Assembly: GCF_001704415.2 (NCBI RefSeq)
Contig: NC_030813.1
Span: forward strand, 14,836,001-14,900,000
Origin: Capra hircus
Taxonomy: Eukaryota > Chordata > Mammalia > Artiodactyla > Bovidae
DNA length: 64,000 nt
Direction of reading: 5' to 3'
Every line of letters begins with the position of its first letter. The stretch's first letter is position 1. This document shows positions 10,601 to 22,824 of the stretch, one piece after another. The notes under the pieces were generated by a model. That model was not told where the DNA came from, ran no database searches, and was given only the letters and a program-made list of their open reading frames with translations. Position numbers and translations under genes: made by a program.

Positions 10601-11512
10601 ATTGGCAATGACCATTCTATCTAATTTATCCAAAGTCTATTTTTTAAGTCTTCGCTTTAAGAATTACATGAATTGCCATATGAATGGAAGTGAGGGGGCA
10701 AGAAAATCCTGCAAATACAACTTTCCTATGTGTATACACATATATATGTGTAAGTACAGGTGTATATATTTAGAAATATATATATCTCTATCAGAAATAA
10801 ACCGATACTGCTTCCACCTTAGTCCAAGGCACCGCCATCTTAGGCCTGACCTAACACCGCGCTTGCTCATGATCTCACAGCTTCCACCTCAGCCACTCTG
10901 TCTAGCCCCTACACAAGGCAAGCTACGGAATTTGCAGGAACCAATAAACACTCAAGAAGCAGCAAAAAAAAGTGCCATTGGAGACATGAAAATATAACTT
11001 TTTCCTTTCTTTCATGGTCTCTTTCAACTTGTGATAATATTCTGTTAATTTTTTGTTTTCTTTGTTTTTGTTTGTTTTGTATTTAATATCATGCTTCCAG
11101 AAAAACAGAGATACTTGCTGGGATACAAGAGATAGAAGCACTCCGAGTTCAAAGGGCCCAGAAGAGGAGATTTTATGAAACAAATAAAAGCACACACAGG
11201 TGAGACTGCAGAAGGCAGACAGCTACGTGCTGGAGGATAGAGGATGGAGAGACAGAGGAGCAAAGGATGGGGAGGGGAAGGAGGGGAGATGTTGATTCAT
11301 ATATTCCATCTGGTATTCTGATTTTTGAATTGAGATCTAGCATGTGATTTGAAGTGACCATTGTACTTTCTTTTACTTAAGAGCGACCCTTAAGTTCACA
11401 TCCAGGAACTGGGACAATTAGAGAGACGTTGAAAACAATGGACCAGTTACATCTTATAAGTCATGATTATTTACGGCTGATTGCCTGTGATTAACTGATA
11501 GTTAGGAAAGGA
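10601..11512. other. Non-coding sequence with small microsatellite patches
   Basis: Includes alternating 'atatatatgtg' stretches near 10740-10795 and a T/TTTG-rich stretch at 11046-11080. A 131-codon plus-strand frame (10602-10997) runs through the low-complexity patch and has no recognisable domain; I do not call it a gene. Confidence 0.4.
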
Positions 11513-11760
11513 ATGCAGCATAATGGAAAAAACCAGGATTTCCAAATCTAATGGACTAATGTTCACGTCTTTGCTCCACCTTAATTAATGACACAACCTT
11601 ACACAAACCATTAGCTATAGCTTTCACTTTCCTTTTCAGCAAAATAGTGAATCTTGAAATCTGAAATTATGACTCACACTTAGTTATTCCTTTAATATCT
11701 AGCACAGTGTCTGAAATAAAATACAGATTGTATACACACAAATATTTATTGATTTATAAG
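11513..11760 (+). mobile_element. MIR SINE, diverged
   Basis: Follows the MIR order: 'gcataatgg' start, core around 'cacaacctta', 3' part 'tagcacagtgtctgaaata' and 'aatatttattgattt'. The stretch 11592-11710 is repeated about 780 bp downstream with much higher similarity than two independent MIRs would show. Confidence 0.65.
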
Positions 11761-11844
11761 TGAAAAGAATGAACCCAAAGTAAGAAGATTGAACTTGGTT
11801 TCCCCATCTATAAATATTAATGAACTTAATTGCTAGCTGTAGCT

Positions 11845-11870
11845 GGTAGGTAGGTAGGTAGGTAAGTAAG
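11845..11870. repeat. (GGTA)n microsatellite
   Basis: About six GGTA/AGTA units followed by ATGG units. Simple tandem repeat. Confidence 0.9.
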
Positions 11871-12372
11871 ATGGATGGAGCAAATACACTCTAAAAATAA
11901 TTAAAAGCAACTGTAAATTTTTGCCAAATTTTAAAAATGTCAAAACATCTTAAACAAAAAATTTAGCACTACTCAGAGATGCATAAGAGCCTTTGTATGC
12001 TAAGGAGTCAGTAATAGTACTTTTCTCCTAATCCTTTCCTTCACATAAACTGAGAAGAATCCATATTTATTCAGTGGTTTTAAAATGTTACAGATTTGGC
12101 TTTCCATAGATTGTAAAGGCAGTCTGAAAAACAATGGCAATGATTAAACCCTTAGAAAATAATTATTAAAGAGAAAGAGTCTTATTTTCTCTGAGTAGAA
12201 AGTGACTATTTGGTGACATGATGTCTTCATAAAAGTGAAGGCATTTGGAATAAGATAGGTAATGATTTTTATCACATAACTTTTTTTTACAGAACTTTTA
12301 TGACCAAAGAAAAATGTATTACCAGGCTTTACCTGGAAACATTTAAGAAAACTTTGCCTATTCAAATGCCCG

Positions 12373-12500
12373 CACAACCTTAGACAAACCATTCAGCTAC
12401 AGCTTTCACTTCCCTTTTCAGTAAAAAGGTAAATCTTGAAATCTGAAGTTATGACTCACACCTAGTTCTTAGTTATCCCTTTACCATCTAGCATAGTGAT
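12373..12500 (+). repeat. Second copy of a local MIR-containing duplication
   Basis: Closely matches 11592-11710: 'cttgaaatctgaa', 'atgactcacac' and 'tagca.agtg' occur in the same order, with an extra block near 'ttcttagttatccc'. The similarity extends across MIR core and 3' sequence, so a local segmental duplication explains it better than two independent insertions. Confidence 0.75.
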
Positions 12501-13021
12501 CCCCAATGAGTGCATTGCTAGGAAAAAGCTCTAAGGAATGGTCAGGGTCTCTGCAAACCAGAGAATGCTTCTGCCTGCACATTCAGCTGGAGAAGAGTTC
12601 CAAATAACTACGGTGGTAGAACTAGGGTCCATATTTGCAAGAAATTCCCATATTTAGTAGAATCCCAAAACTAAATAGTTTTATCTGAAATTTCTCAAGT
12701 TTAAATATTAGCCATTAAAAAATCAAAACAAAAAATCCACTTGTGTTGGGTGGGTCAAACAAAACAAGCTTTGCCCTGAGTATGGCCAAAGCTCTTTAAG
12801 TTGTTGTTTTATTTCATTTTGTTTTCAATTAAACATTAGCAGTCTTCAAAGGGGAGAGAGAGTAAAATAATCACTCACAAGTCTATTTCTGACCATCATG
12901 TTAGAGTTTCAAAGATTATTTGTATCGAGAACACCGCTGGTAAATGATCACTTTCCTTCCTTCCTCTGTCTGTCTTTCTCACTGTTCTTTTTCTTTTCCC
13001 ACTATTTAAGATTTTGTTTCA
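12501..13021. other. Non-coding sequence, nothing recognised
   Basis: No gene, tRNA or named repeat seen. Confidence 0.35.
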
Positions 13022-13298
13022 GTGAAAGTGAAAGTTGCTCAGTCATGTCCAACTCTTTGCGATCCCATGGACTATACAGGAATTATATATAATGGAATTA
13101 AATATATAATGGTCATGGAATTCTCCAGGCCAGAATACTGGAGTGGGTAGCTGTTCCCTTCTTCAGGGGATCTTCCCAACCCAAGGATCAAACCCAGGTC
13201 TCCTGCATTGCAGGCAGATACTTTACCAGCCGAGCCACAGGGGAGCCCAAGAATACTGGTGTGAGTAGCCTATCCATTCTCCAGTGGATCTTCCCAGT
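13022..13298 (-). mobile_element. Bov-tA SINE with extra partial unit
   Basis: Minus-strand Bov-tA from the 'agtgaaagtgaaagt' tail to the head 'gccgagccacaggggagccc', followed by part of a second Bov-A body (13248-13298), as in the dimer at 26172. A 32-bp insert at 13080-13111 of two near-identical units interrupts the body; other copies lack it. Confidence 0.88.
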
Positions 13299-13530
13299 AA
13301 CTTCCTGCTAATTTCAATGCTGGTAAACTTGGTTCCAACAAAAGTGTGCCTTCTCTGAGCTCAAGGCTTTCACAGTCTGCGCTTTTGCTTCCTTTCCTCC
13401 AGGATTACACCCCCATTTTAGTCCTGTACGGAGCTAAGTAGGAAATAAACAAGGAAGATGAACTCAACCAAGTCAAGACAATACGCTGTTTCAAATCACA
13501 TATTTTTCTTTGAGATTCACCTAATCATAA
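13299..13530. other. Non-coding sequence, nothing recognised
   Basis: Short unique-looking spacer. Confidence 0.3.
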
Positions 13531-13584
13531 GTGTGTGTGTGTCTGTGTATGTGTCTGTGTGTGTGGTGTGTTTCTGTGTGAGTG
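13531..13584. repeat. Imperfect (GT)n microsatellite
   Basis: GT repeats interrupted by CT and AT steps. It generates the valine/cysteine-rich low-complexity peptide in a 96-codon frame that I reject as a gene. Confidence 0.9.
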
Positions 13585-13955
13585 TTAAAGGGAGGGATGA
13601 GGAAATCTGGGTGGAAGAGGGACACATCCATGCCCCATCCAAAATACCAGCCCCATGGAGAAGAAATTCCAACCACTGGCCCCCAAAGAGAAAGAACAAA
13701 AAGGAAAGAGAGATAAGCCCTTCCCCCGGTTTTATCAATGCTATTTAAATTCTTTTGTTTCTCCTATAGAAAGCCTCTGTCATTAAGGTCACTCCTTGAG
13801 TTTCTGATTCATATCAGAGCTCCCTTTCTTGAAGGATGTCTTTGGGGCAAGAAGAGAAAGAAAGAGCTTTGGATGCTACCTAATGATCTGGGCAATATTA
13901 GGATTCGTAACTTCCACTGTGAAAATCCTAGAATGTTAGAATAGCTGTAGACATG
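13585..13955. other. Non-coding sequence, nothing recognised
   Basis: No supported feature; moderately purine-rich around 13600-13720. Confidence 0.3.
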
Positions 13956-13977
13956 TCACCACCACCACCACCACCAC
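13956..13977. repeat. (CAC)n microsatellite
   Basis: Seven CAC/ACC units in a row. No reading frame around it looks genic. Confidence 0.92.
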
Positions 13978-14307
13978 ATCCAAACCAGCAGCTCAGTCAG
14001 GTAAGGGAGGTGCTCTCCACTGGAAGGTACCCCTTTGTGGGGTGCTAGGTGTACCAGGCGTTCTCTTGAGGACAAGGCAGGCTTGCCATTGCATTTCCAC
14101 CCCAGCAGGATTCCCCACATGTAACACTCTCGCGTTTAGCAGGTTTGCTTTTCCCAGTCCCTTGAGAAAATTATAGAGGGGAAGCATTGCAGGTTTGCAA
14201 TTAAATGGGTTTAGAAGAGATTTATTCAGAGGCAGATGTGAAATGATATCCATATAGCATGATTGTATATCCACTAAAACAACTGCCAGACATATTCACC
14301 AAAAGGG

Positions 14308-14323
14308 AAAAAAAAAAAAAAAA
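14308..14323. repeat. Poly-A run
   Basis: Sixteen consecutive A residues. No retrotransposon body is recognisable immediately upstream on the plus strand, so its origin is unclear. Confidence 0.9.
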
Positions 14324-15455
14324 GTAATTTCTAGGAAAGAAAACCAAGATTCTTCATTAATAGAGTATTGTAGACAATACTACTTGGAGACAAAGTAGGC
14401 TAAACTTTTGGAGAAAGGAGGTAAAGTGTAATTAAAAAAACCAAAAGGGATGCCACATGATTTGTTTTTCATTTAAGTTAAAATGCCTTTGCTGCTGAAT
14501 TAGACACAAAGAAATTTCAGATCAGAGAAAAAGCCAGATGGTTTGTTGCGTGCTTCATTTTCTTAAAAGTATGTAACTGATAAATGTTTGCTGGTTAATT
14601 TCTGGAAGTGAGCTTTATGTTATTATTAAATAGATAATCTACAACACAGAGAGAACTTGTAAAATATGGCTCTTTCCCACAAAGAGCTTACAATCTAGCT
14701 AGGATGATAAGAACAAGCCATGAGTCATAAACGTTTGAGAGGAAATGAAGATCAGTCCTTTAATTTATGGTGCAGGAAATTCCTGAAAGGCTGGGTCCTA
14801 GAGTCGCAGAACTAGTAGAAAACAGGGCTAGAACCCAGCCTCTTCAACCCTGAGGCCTTCTTCACTAAGTGTTGTATAAAATAGCCCAAACTATGAATTA
14901 CAAACCTTAGATTCATGGAGAAATAGGGCTTTTGTTGGGCATTAAAGGATTTATCACAGGCTCATACCCTGAGGGGTGTGGATGGGGACCAAAAATGACA
15001 TCAGGTCTTTGGATGTCCCAAGATTGAATGCAAAATTTTAAATATAATTGTGCTTTATGGAAAATGAGTTTTGCTTTTATTAAAGTCTCAAAGGAGCTCT
15101 TGAAGCAAATAAAATAAAATAAAATACTTAAGAATTTTAAAGCAGAGAACCATAGATGTGAGAGGGGAAGATAAGTCACTGGACATTGATAACAGCAATG
15201 AGAGCAAGAGATGAAGAAAGAGCAGAGCACATTTTAAGTGCTGGGGGTAAGAAAAGTTAGGTTCATTAGTAAGACACCAGGTTGTAGAGGGTCTGAAGAA
15301 ACCAAAGTAGGGCTGAAGGGGAGAAGGGTTGGTGGGCTGGAGGGAGATGAGGGGGTTAGTATCAGTAGGTAGAAAACCTGCAATCAGTTCAACTGCACTA
15401 CTAGAATAATTCTGTACATATCTCACAACTTTGATAACTAAAGAGGGGTATTCTG

Positions 15456-15458
<3 letters not shown>
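14324..15458. other. Mostly unique non-coding sequence
   Basis: Around 14770-14875 ('cgcagaactagtagaaaaca', 'agaacccagcctcttcaac') there is a likely antisense MIR remnant. The overlapping minus-strand frames of 105 and 112 codons at 14913-15426 show no recognisable domain and are not called. Confidence 0.4.

Positions 15459-15491
<33 letters not shown>
15459..15491. repeat. (GT)n microsatellite at a SINE tail
   Basis: About 16 GT units directly abutting the 3' end (left side) of a minus-strand Bov-tA. On the SINE strand it is (AC)n, as if grown from the SINE tail. Confidence 0.95.
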
Positions 15492-15492
<1 letters not shown>

Positions 15493-15701
15493 ACTCAGTC
15501 ATAGCCAACTCCTTGCCACCCCATGGACTATAGCTCAACCAGGCTACTCTGTTCATGGGATTCTCCAGGCAAGAATACTGGAGTGCGGGTTGCCATTTCC
15601 TATTCCAGGGGATGTTCCCAACCCAAGGATCAAACCCAGGTCTCTTGTATCTTCTGCATTAGCAGAAGGATTCTTTACCACTGCACCACCTGAGAAGCCC
15701 C
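15492..15701 (-). mobile_element. Bov-tA SINE
   Basis: Minus-strand copy from 'gcactcagtcatagccaact' to 'accacctgagaagcccc'. It contains a small internal expansion ('cttgtatcttctgcatt') in the head. An A run at 15721-15733 lies just beyond the 5' end. Confidence 0.9.
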
Positions 15702-15858
15702 ACTGAGTGTATTAACTGTAAAAAAAAAAAAAACCAAAAAACCTCTGATACATAGTTTTCACCCAGTAGCAACATGATTACCTGTAAGCTTAAGCAAATT
15801 GTTTCTTTGTGTTATGCTTTAATATTTTTAATTTCTGCATTTCCTTCAGAGTGCATCC

Positions 15859-15881
15859 AACACACACACACACACACACAA
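15859..15881. repeat. (CA)n microsatellite
   Basis: Uninterrupted CA dinucleotide repeat of about 11 units. Confidence 0.93.
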
Positions 15882-16185
15882 ATGCCTGGTCCTAAAACCA
15901 AATTAATAGAATGAGTAGAGACATTTTGAAGAGTCAAGTTACAAAGCATGGGGCTGCTTCTGCACACAAGTATGTACTATTCCTACATAAATAGGATGAA
16001 GATGAGATGGTCTGTGTGCTAACACCACTTTCAGGACAAGTGTTCCTGGGGGAACATTTCAGTACCATTTACTTACCATTTATTTAAATATTTAGTAAAT
16101 TATTTCTTTCCCCCCACCAACAGCTAATTCTTCACTTAGGAATGAGCTTTCTTGTTTGACTTAGAGGGTTTCCCTCCCACTGACT

Positions 16186-16213
16186 CCCCACCCCCACCCC
16201 CACCCCGGCCCCC
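16186..16213 (-). repeat. C-rich tract with G-quadruplex potential on the minus strand
   Basis: Five C runs of 4-5 bases separated by A or GG (16186-16189, 16191-16195, 16197-16201, 16203-16206, 16209-16213). On the minus strand this gives G runs with loops of 1-2 bases, a canonical G4 pattern. No gene start is visible nearby. Confidence 0.85.
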
Positions 16214-17150
16214 TGCAACCCTGCCTTTGACCAAGTTCTGGTTAACACAGGGCTCTTCACAATGCTTCAACAATGACATGCTCCGACTGCCATGTTTGCT
16301 GACAAATGTCAATCAGAGCGCCTCAGTGCCACCCCACCATGTCAGCCATCATCTGAACCACACTTTCCCAGGAACGCCTTAGCAAGGCATCTTTGTTCTG
16401 TTTTCAGATAAACAGATCCAATTCCTCAACAAACAGACTGCTACAGTCCTTTTGATAACAGTGTAATAATTCAAAACAAATGATTCTCAGCTTTGATGAT
16501 AGCACTTTTATGGGTCATGAAGAAATCCTCCCACCAACATCTGTTTGATTTTATCTACTTGAACTTTATCCTCCAGTTGAAGATTTATAAGCTGAAATCA
16601 TCCCAGCCTATTAAAGTCAAACTAATGTTAGAGCACTAAGCGGAGAATGAAAGTGCATTTCCTAGTCTACCTTTGGAAAAGCTGTGGGGAGCAAAAGAAT
16701 ATCCAGGGTTTGGAGGATTTTGTGTTTGGCTGAACCTGAAACAAGGCTTCCAATGCAGGGATCTTAGGAATCCAATTTATACATTTTAGGAAAAGTAAGT
16801 TATTTACAAAATTGTTATTTTAAAAGATAGCATGAAGAATATAGAGGTTGTTTACATTAAAGTCTGTTTTCTTAGTAAAATCCCTTATGGGTCAGGAAAA
16901 TGCAATCCAGATTTTTCTCTCTTTTTTTTTTTCCTCTCCCTTAATTTCCTTATAGATCACAAATTTTTAAATGACAGCTCAAATATATGTTAAACTCATT
17001 ACCCCCAAACACAAAAGATGTGCAGAGATTTTAACTTGATGAAAGGAAAGGCCAGGGTGCAAGTGACCAGGAGTCAGGAATCCTGAGTTCAGATCACAAA
17101 TCTTGCATTAGCTCAGCTCACCAATTCAGTCAAGCAGAGAGCCACCTTCA
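16214..17150. other. Repeat-poor non-coding sequence
   Basis: Little recognisable repeat apart from a possible MIR remnant at about 17065-17125 ('agtcaggaatcctgagttca'). 16440-16720 looks like unique sequence and is listed as a candidate conserved element. Confidence 0.4.
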
Positions 17151-17182
17151 TGTGCGTGTGTGTGTGCGTGTGTGTGTGCACG
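17151..17182. repeat. (GT)n microsatellite
   Basis: GT repeat with two GC interruptions; alternating purine/pyrimidine. Confidence 0.92.
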
Positions 17183-17356
17183 TCCTGTGCGTTGTGGGGG
17201 AGGAGCAAGATTAGAAACACTTAGATCTATGGAGCTAAAATTTTCTTTCTCTTTAATGTGTGGAGTAAAGAAAAAGATCATTCCTTGTTTTCATCCGCTT
17301 TCAACTTTACCCATCTCTGACTTCTTTGCTTTCCTTCCAGATATTTGCATGTATTC

Positions 17357-17401
17357 ATCTTCTCTCTCCTCTCATCTCCTCTCTCTTTTTCTCTCTATCT
17401 G
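17357..17401. repeat. Pyrimidine-rich tract
   Basis: CT-rich stretch ('ctctctcctctcatctcctc', then T and CTCT runs). Low complexity. Confidence 0.85.
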
Positions 17402-17629
17402 GACCCTTTCTCTACGCAATAGTCATATATTGGTACAATCAGTGAGTGCTAAGCTTTTGCAAACTAATTCACATACTTAGTTTCAAATAAGCAGTATTTT
17501 AGATACAACTAGAAAAAAAATCTCTGAAAGATTTTTTTAATATTAAAAATATTAAATTTTCCTCCGTTTTACAGATAAGAATACCATGGCACATGCAGTC
17601 AATATCTTTTCCAAAGATATAGATGGATC

Positions 17630-18570
17630 ATCTATTCATTCAATAAATATTTATCAAATACTCGACACCTAGTATATTACCGAGTACTAAAAACATACTA
17701 ATAAGGAAACATAGATTCTGTTTCCAATCTTATAAAGTGAGTAGCCTCTAGTGGGGAAGGAAGTGAGAATTAACAGGTATTACTATAATAATTAACCACT
17801 CCAACGTATTTCAGAGTGCTACCAAGACAAGTGCCACATAAAGGGCAATGAAAGCCTCTAAGTAGGAAATTTAACTTGATGGTGTCAGGGATGATATCCC
17901 TGAGGAACTGATGCAAGCTGAGACCTAAAAACTGAGATAGAATTCACAAGGCAAAAAAAGAGAAAGAAGCAGGGGGGGAAGCCTGTGCAAAAGTCCTGTG
18001 GCAGCAAGTATGAGTGACCAAAACAAAGGTGAGTTCATTTGGCCTCCACCGAGAAAGGAGAATGTGCCGGCAACGTGAAACTGGAGGGGTCAGCAGCAGA
18101 CAGCGTGTGGTGTCTTCCAGGTCTGATTAAGATCCCTCCCCGCCCTCCATTAATCTGAAGATTAGCAAAAAGTTTCATGCAGGGAAGTAGAGGGAGATTT
18201 ACATTTTGAACACATCACTTTGCCGCAGTGTGCACACAGAGTGATTACTCACAGGCCAATTAGAAGACATGAGTCCAGGCAAGAGACAATGGCATCCCAG
18301 ACTAGGGTGGAGGCAGCAGAGATGGAGATAAACTGGCAGATTTGAGATATTACAGGGGTAACATCCACAGGACCAAGTGATGGATTGAATGGGGTGGGAT
18401 TAAAAAGATGGGCGTGTAAAGGACAACTTTTAGGTTTCTGGGCTACGGCCGTGGGTGGATGCTGTGCTGTTGCTGAGATAGGAAACATTGAAAGATGACC
18501 GGGTCTGAGAGAAGATCATGAGTTCAGTCTCACACATGCCGATTTTGAGGTGTCTTTGAAACATCCAAGA
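17630..18570 (-). mobile_element. LINE-2 (L2), 3' end and part of ORF, antisense
   Basis: The left edge 'attcattcaataaatatttat' is the complement of the L2 3' end. Next come the complement of the '...cactagaatgtaag...' region (17735-17760) and, further right, 'aagtgatggattgaatgggg', 'gggctacggccgtgggtgga' and 'gatcatgagttcagt', which follow the antisense L2 order. No frame is preserved. Old mammal-wide element. Confidence 0.7.
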
Positions 18571-21500
18571 GAAGATGTCAAATCAGTACAAGAACCAGAT
18601 CTGGACTCTAAGACTTCTAGGTCCTTCCAGTAAACTCCTACAGCTTTTACACCATGTTCATTCCCAGAATAACTGTATGTCTTTTTCGGTTTTAGTCTGT
18701 TTATAGGCTACCACACTCAGGGTAATATGGGTCAAATGATGATGAATTTTAAGGCTTAAATAAAGCACAGTTTTTGCTTATGCCAGTAATTCTTTAAAAC
18801 ATTAACAAGAAGTATAACATTTAAGTAGGCTTTATTTGGGCGGAATGATTTACAGAATTTGCCGCAGAACTTGAAATTTACCACTGGCAACTGCTAAAAA
18901 ATTTAAGTGATCTATCTTTCCCAAATTAAATTATTTATTCAATGACTCCTAGATATGAGAACTTTAACAAATAAATTGCACATGGAAGTATCTTTTTTTA
19001 TATGCATAACTCATCTATGAAAATAACTAGTATTCAAATATTAAAATAGCATTTATAGATTTAGGAATTCCTGTTATATTTAGCAGACCTCACATCTAAT
19101 TCTAAACTGCTGCATACCACTACAAAGTCATTCAATTATTTCAACCCTAGCTTCCCTATACATCAAAATAAAGTTTTTATTGAAAACTATTAAAGACACA
19201 GAGATCACGCCATTAAAGCTGTTTGCTCCTGAGATGCATTCACCATTTAGCATCAGTGTCTGGCACTAATAATCACCAGACACATCTCTTATCAGAGCAG
19301 ATGACCCCCTGCTAGCTAGCATCTATTTGAAAAAATTTGAACATATGTCATATTTAAAATTTAAATTCTCCTCACTTTGCTGAAGAGAAATCAGTAAATG
19401 TTGTCACAGATACAATATTAAGAGGGTCAGATATAATATACAGAAAAGTATATATGTATGGCTGTCCGATTTCATTTTGCCCTAAATAGCATCTGAGATT
19501 CTCTACACAGGAAAAATATTTTGCCACCAGAGGAAGAGATGAGTCTGAAGATTACCATAGGTTCTGATCCCTGTCAGTGCACCAAGCCCTCTTTTGAGGA
19601 AAATCCCTGTAAAGAAGCTCTGTCTCTCTAAATTACAAACATGCTCATATACACTTTCAGTTTACAATAAAAATTCTGGGGTCAAACATAAAGCAAACTT
19701 TATGATGACTGAAAAAATACGGAAGAGAGGGATAAATTACACAAGGGTAGTATAGATCAGTGCCCCCAAGCATACGAGTAAAGCCAAAATCTTAGGAGCG
19801 CTTATGTTGATTTATTATCTTTCTTTATTGTTACCTGAGAATAATTTATTTAACCTCAATATGCTTCAAGTTCCCAAATTCTAAAGTGTAAGTAATACTG
19901 TGGTTGTCAGCCCAACCAACAATATTACATTTATTTTCAATTTCCCTTCCTCATGAAGTTTTATGCAATGACAGTATAAGCTTCCTCATGGATCAGCATT
20001 GAACAAGAACAAAAAAATCAATCTCCTTCCTAGGGAAATGCCTTTGCAAGCTTAATGTCTTTGGCATGCTTGAGGGGAAGGCTCTCACTCTCGGATTTTT
20101 CTTTTTTTTTTACTTCTAAAATAAATTTTAGCCTCAGTTTGTAAAGATTCAATTAGTTCAGAATTCTCACATCCCTTGGACCAGGCTTCCTGATATTTAG
20201 TGTGGGCATTTCATAAGCTGCGAACGTTTGCCCTGAGCAGTGAGGGAGCCGGGGCTACAGAGCATTCCAGTTGTAAGGGACGATCTCAAACGCTGAACTT
20301 GATGTTTAACCCCAATTTGATAGTACAGACATAACATCAACTTGAAATCAACTTGAAAGAGAACATTTATCTGATGAACTTTCAAAGTAGCAAAAATTTA
20401 AGTGGCACTTTTCTCCTCCTACCTAACAAGTTCTAGTCTGTTGTGGAAAACGAATTCAGTAACATGTGTGAATCAACAGCACAAGCCTGTGCTTAACCCA
20501 CCTTTCCTCAGAATCTGTTTAGTGTGTGAGATTTACCAGGTGAATAACCTTAAAGAACTCACTAACTGAGTTCATCTGATCGTAACAGTTCTGAGGAAAC
20601 TTTTTTAAATAGCTGATTTCAGAAGCCAGAGTGTTTTAATTATATTTACTTATTTGCATGTGGTTTGGCTTAACAGTTCACGGCTCTTTGGTATTTGCTT
20701 CCCTGACCTCCCAAGCAATGAACTAATTTATTTCATTAATACATAAAGGAAGGTCTTCAGGAGTCTTAAAACTTTAAGTCTATATGAATTTTTATAACAG
20801 CTTTGAGTTCCATGTTATATCAGTTATAATTCTTGCTAGACAATAGAGGAGATGAAATAAGAAATTCAAGAAAGAATAGAAGGATTCTTTAGAAGGCAGG
20901 TGATACTATTAAAAGTTTGGCTTCTACGGCTCCTTTTGCCCCTTGTTAGTACAGATATTTCAATTCAAAGTCTTCTCAGAATAAAATCCCCAAACCAACA
21001 CCTTATTGAGTACTCACAAAAGTGGACATTATTTTTCAGTTTCAATCTTGCTTCACCAGAGTAAGCATGAAAATCTTCTTAAATGCATACGCTGTTTACA
21101 TGCAGATAGACTGCTGGTAATTCAGCAATTTTGTATTTTACTGAGTGGTCACGCTAGTTCCGTAACATGTTTGCATGAATCTGTCAACCCACTTGACTTG
21201 ACATGCATAATAATAAAAATGCTGTATGATGGACTGAGACTAAGGAGGCAATCCAATGCTTTGGAACCAAGTCCCTTTCCATGCAAAAATCTCTTGACCA
21301 CCTGGAATTTGAGCTCATGATCTTGGCCTCAAGAATAGCATTTTATACCAAAGTGAGCAGCGTGAACTAAATATTTAAATAATCTCCCAATATCAAGCAA
21401 GTGTGTGCATGCGTGTGTATGTAAGTACACAAATCCTTAAAATTCTTGTATTGAAAAAGATTCCTTTTCTTCGAAGATTTTCCGTACAGAAATCATTTTA

Positions 21501-22400
21501 ACAACAGCAAAAACAAGAGGAGAATAGAATTGCTGTCCTGATATAATTACTCTTTTATTCATGCCCTCTCATGTCCTGTGGATTTGCTTTAAACCAGCTA
21601 GACTTGTGAGGCCTAATGTCTAAATGAGATACAAAGAAAAACAAAGACACGTGGTCACAGGTTACATAGCCCATCACTGCCTTCAAACCTTGGAACAGGA
21701 TACATTTTTTCTAATTCGTAAAGGTTTGATTCATTTGAAAACCAAACTCTAAAACAGAATTATCCATCTTTTAGTATATAACAATATTACAAATATATCT
21801 GAAGTTAAAAGAATACATGAGTATTACTTGCAAGCTCAATAAGTATAGAAATTGCAAGACACGGTCTAAAACAGTATGTGGTCCTCTGTATAACAAAAAT
21901 ACCACTAAGATGCTTTAGACCAAAGCCTGAAATTATATCTTTCCTCATCTGAACTAATAATATGGTTTCTGAAAAGTTGCCATGGATGAAAAAAATGTAT
22001 AATGACAGCAATAAATAACACAAATGCCTGTTGCTAATATCCTATATGGAGCAAGATGAAACACTGACATCACTTAGAGGTTTACCAACCTTATTACTCT
22101 ACTCTGTCATGCTTCATTTGTCAAGTGAGAGTCCTTAAACTTTCTACATAGTTTTCATATCTACATGCCTATCCAAAGGTAGAGTAGTTATAGTAGGTGC
22201 AGTATACGTTACATATAATTGCATTACTGTTTTGTTCGAACGTTCCACTCATGAAGCAGCTTAATTCATTATTTATATGAATTATTTAAATTTCCCAGAA
22301 GAACCTCTGGATTTCCTAGAATTTTAGATCTAAATCAGAGAGTGTTTGATTTTTGCTTACATTCAGGATATTACCTCTCCAGGGCAGTACAGAAGAAAAA
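18571..22400. other. Long repeat-poor, AT-rich stretch
   Basis: Nearly 4 kb with no ruminant SINE, BovB or recognisable LTR. Frames are short (the longest, 104 codons at 21006-21320, has no recognisable domain). A T run lies at 20100-20111. I cannot support an exon here. The lack of recent insertions could mean constraint or chance. Confidence 0.5.
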
Positions 22401-22490
22401 CCACACTGGGCTACAAGTCAAGAGACCTGAGCCCGAGGACTTGCTTGGCCATTTACTGTTTGTATAATCACTGAGTTATTTAAAGTGCAG
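22401..22490 (+). mobile_element. MIR SINE fragment
   Basis: 'gggctacaagtcaagagacc' and 'cttggccatttactg...' resemble the MIR 5' and core parts. Short and diverged. Confidence 0.4.
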
Positions 22491-22824
22491 TAAGTAATGT
22501 CCCTATATTCTACATGAGCTCTAGACCAATTAAAAAAGAGTTATAGACGAAGCAAAAGGAGGGCAAAATACCACTCTCATTACTTACGAGGTTGACGTTA
22601 GAGAACGCGATATATACTTGCAGACAAATAGGCTCTCTAGGTCTAAACCTTTGAATAGAACAGTTTGCCACTTACTGACAGCCAGCTGGACACCTACAAG
22701 CCTCTCTGAGGGGAGATGGCTCCCCGAGCCTCCAGCATTGAACAGGAGAGCACAGTGCTTTCTGTGCCCAGGAAGATTCCAAAAGGAGAGAGCGGAAGAG
22801 GTTCCCCACTTTCCCACCCAATGA

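Noticed and set aside
10602..10997. 131-codon plus-strand frame as a gene
   Set aside because: Runs through an alternating TA/GT patch ('IHIYMCKYRCIYLEIY') typical of low-complexity translation.
14913..15426. Overlapping 105- and 112-codon minus-strand frames as a gene
   Set aside because: Two phases open over the same AT-rich DNA, no domain, no supporting signals.
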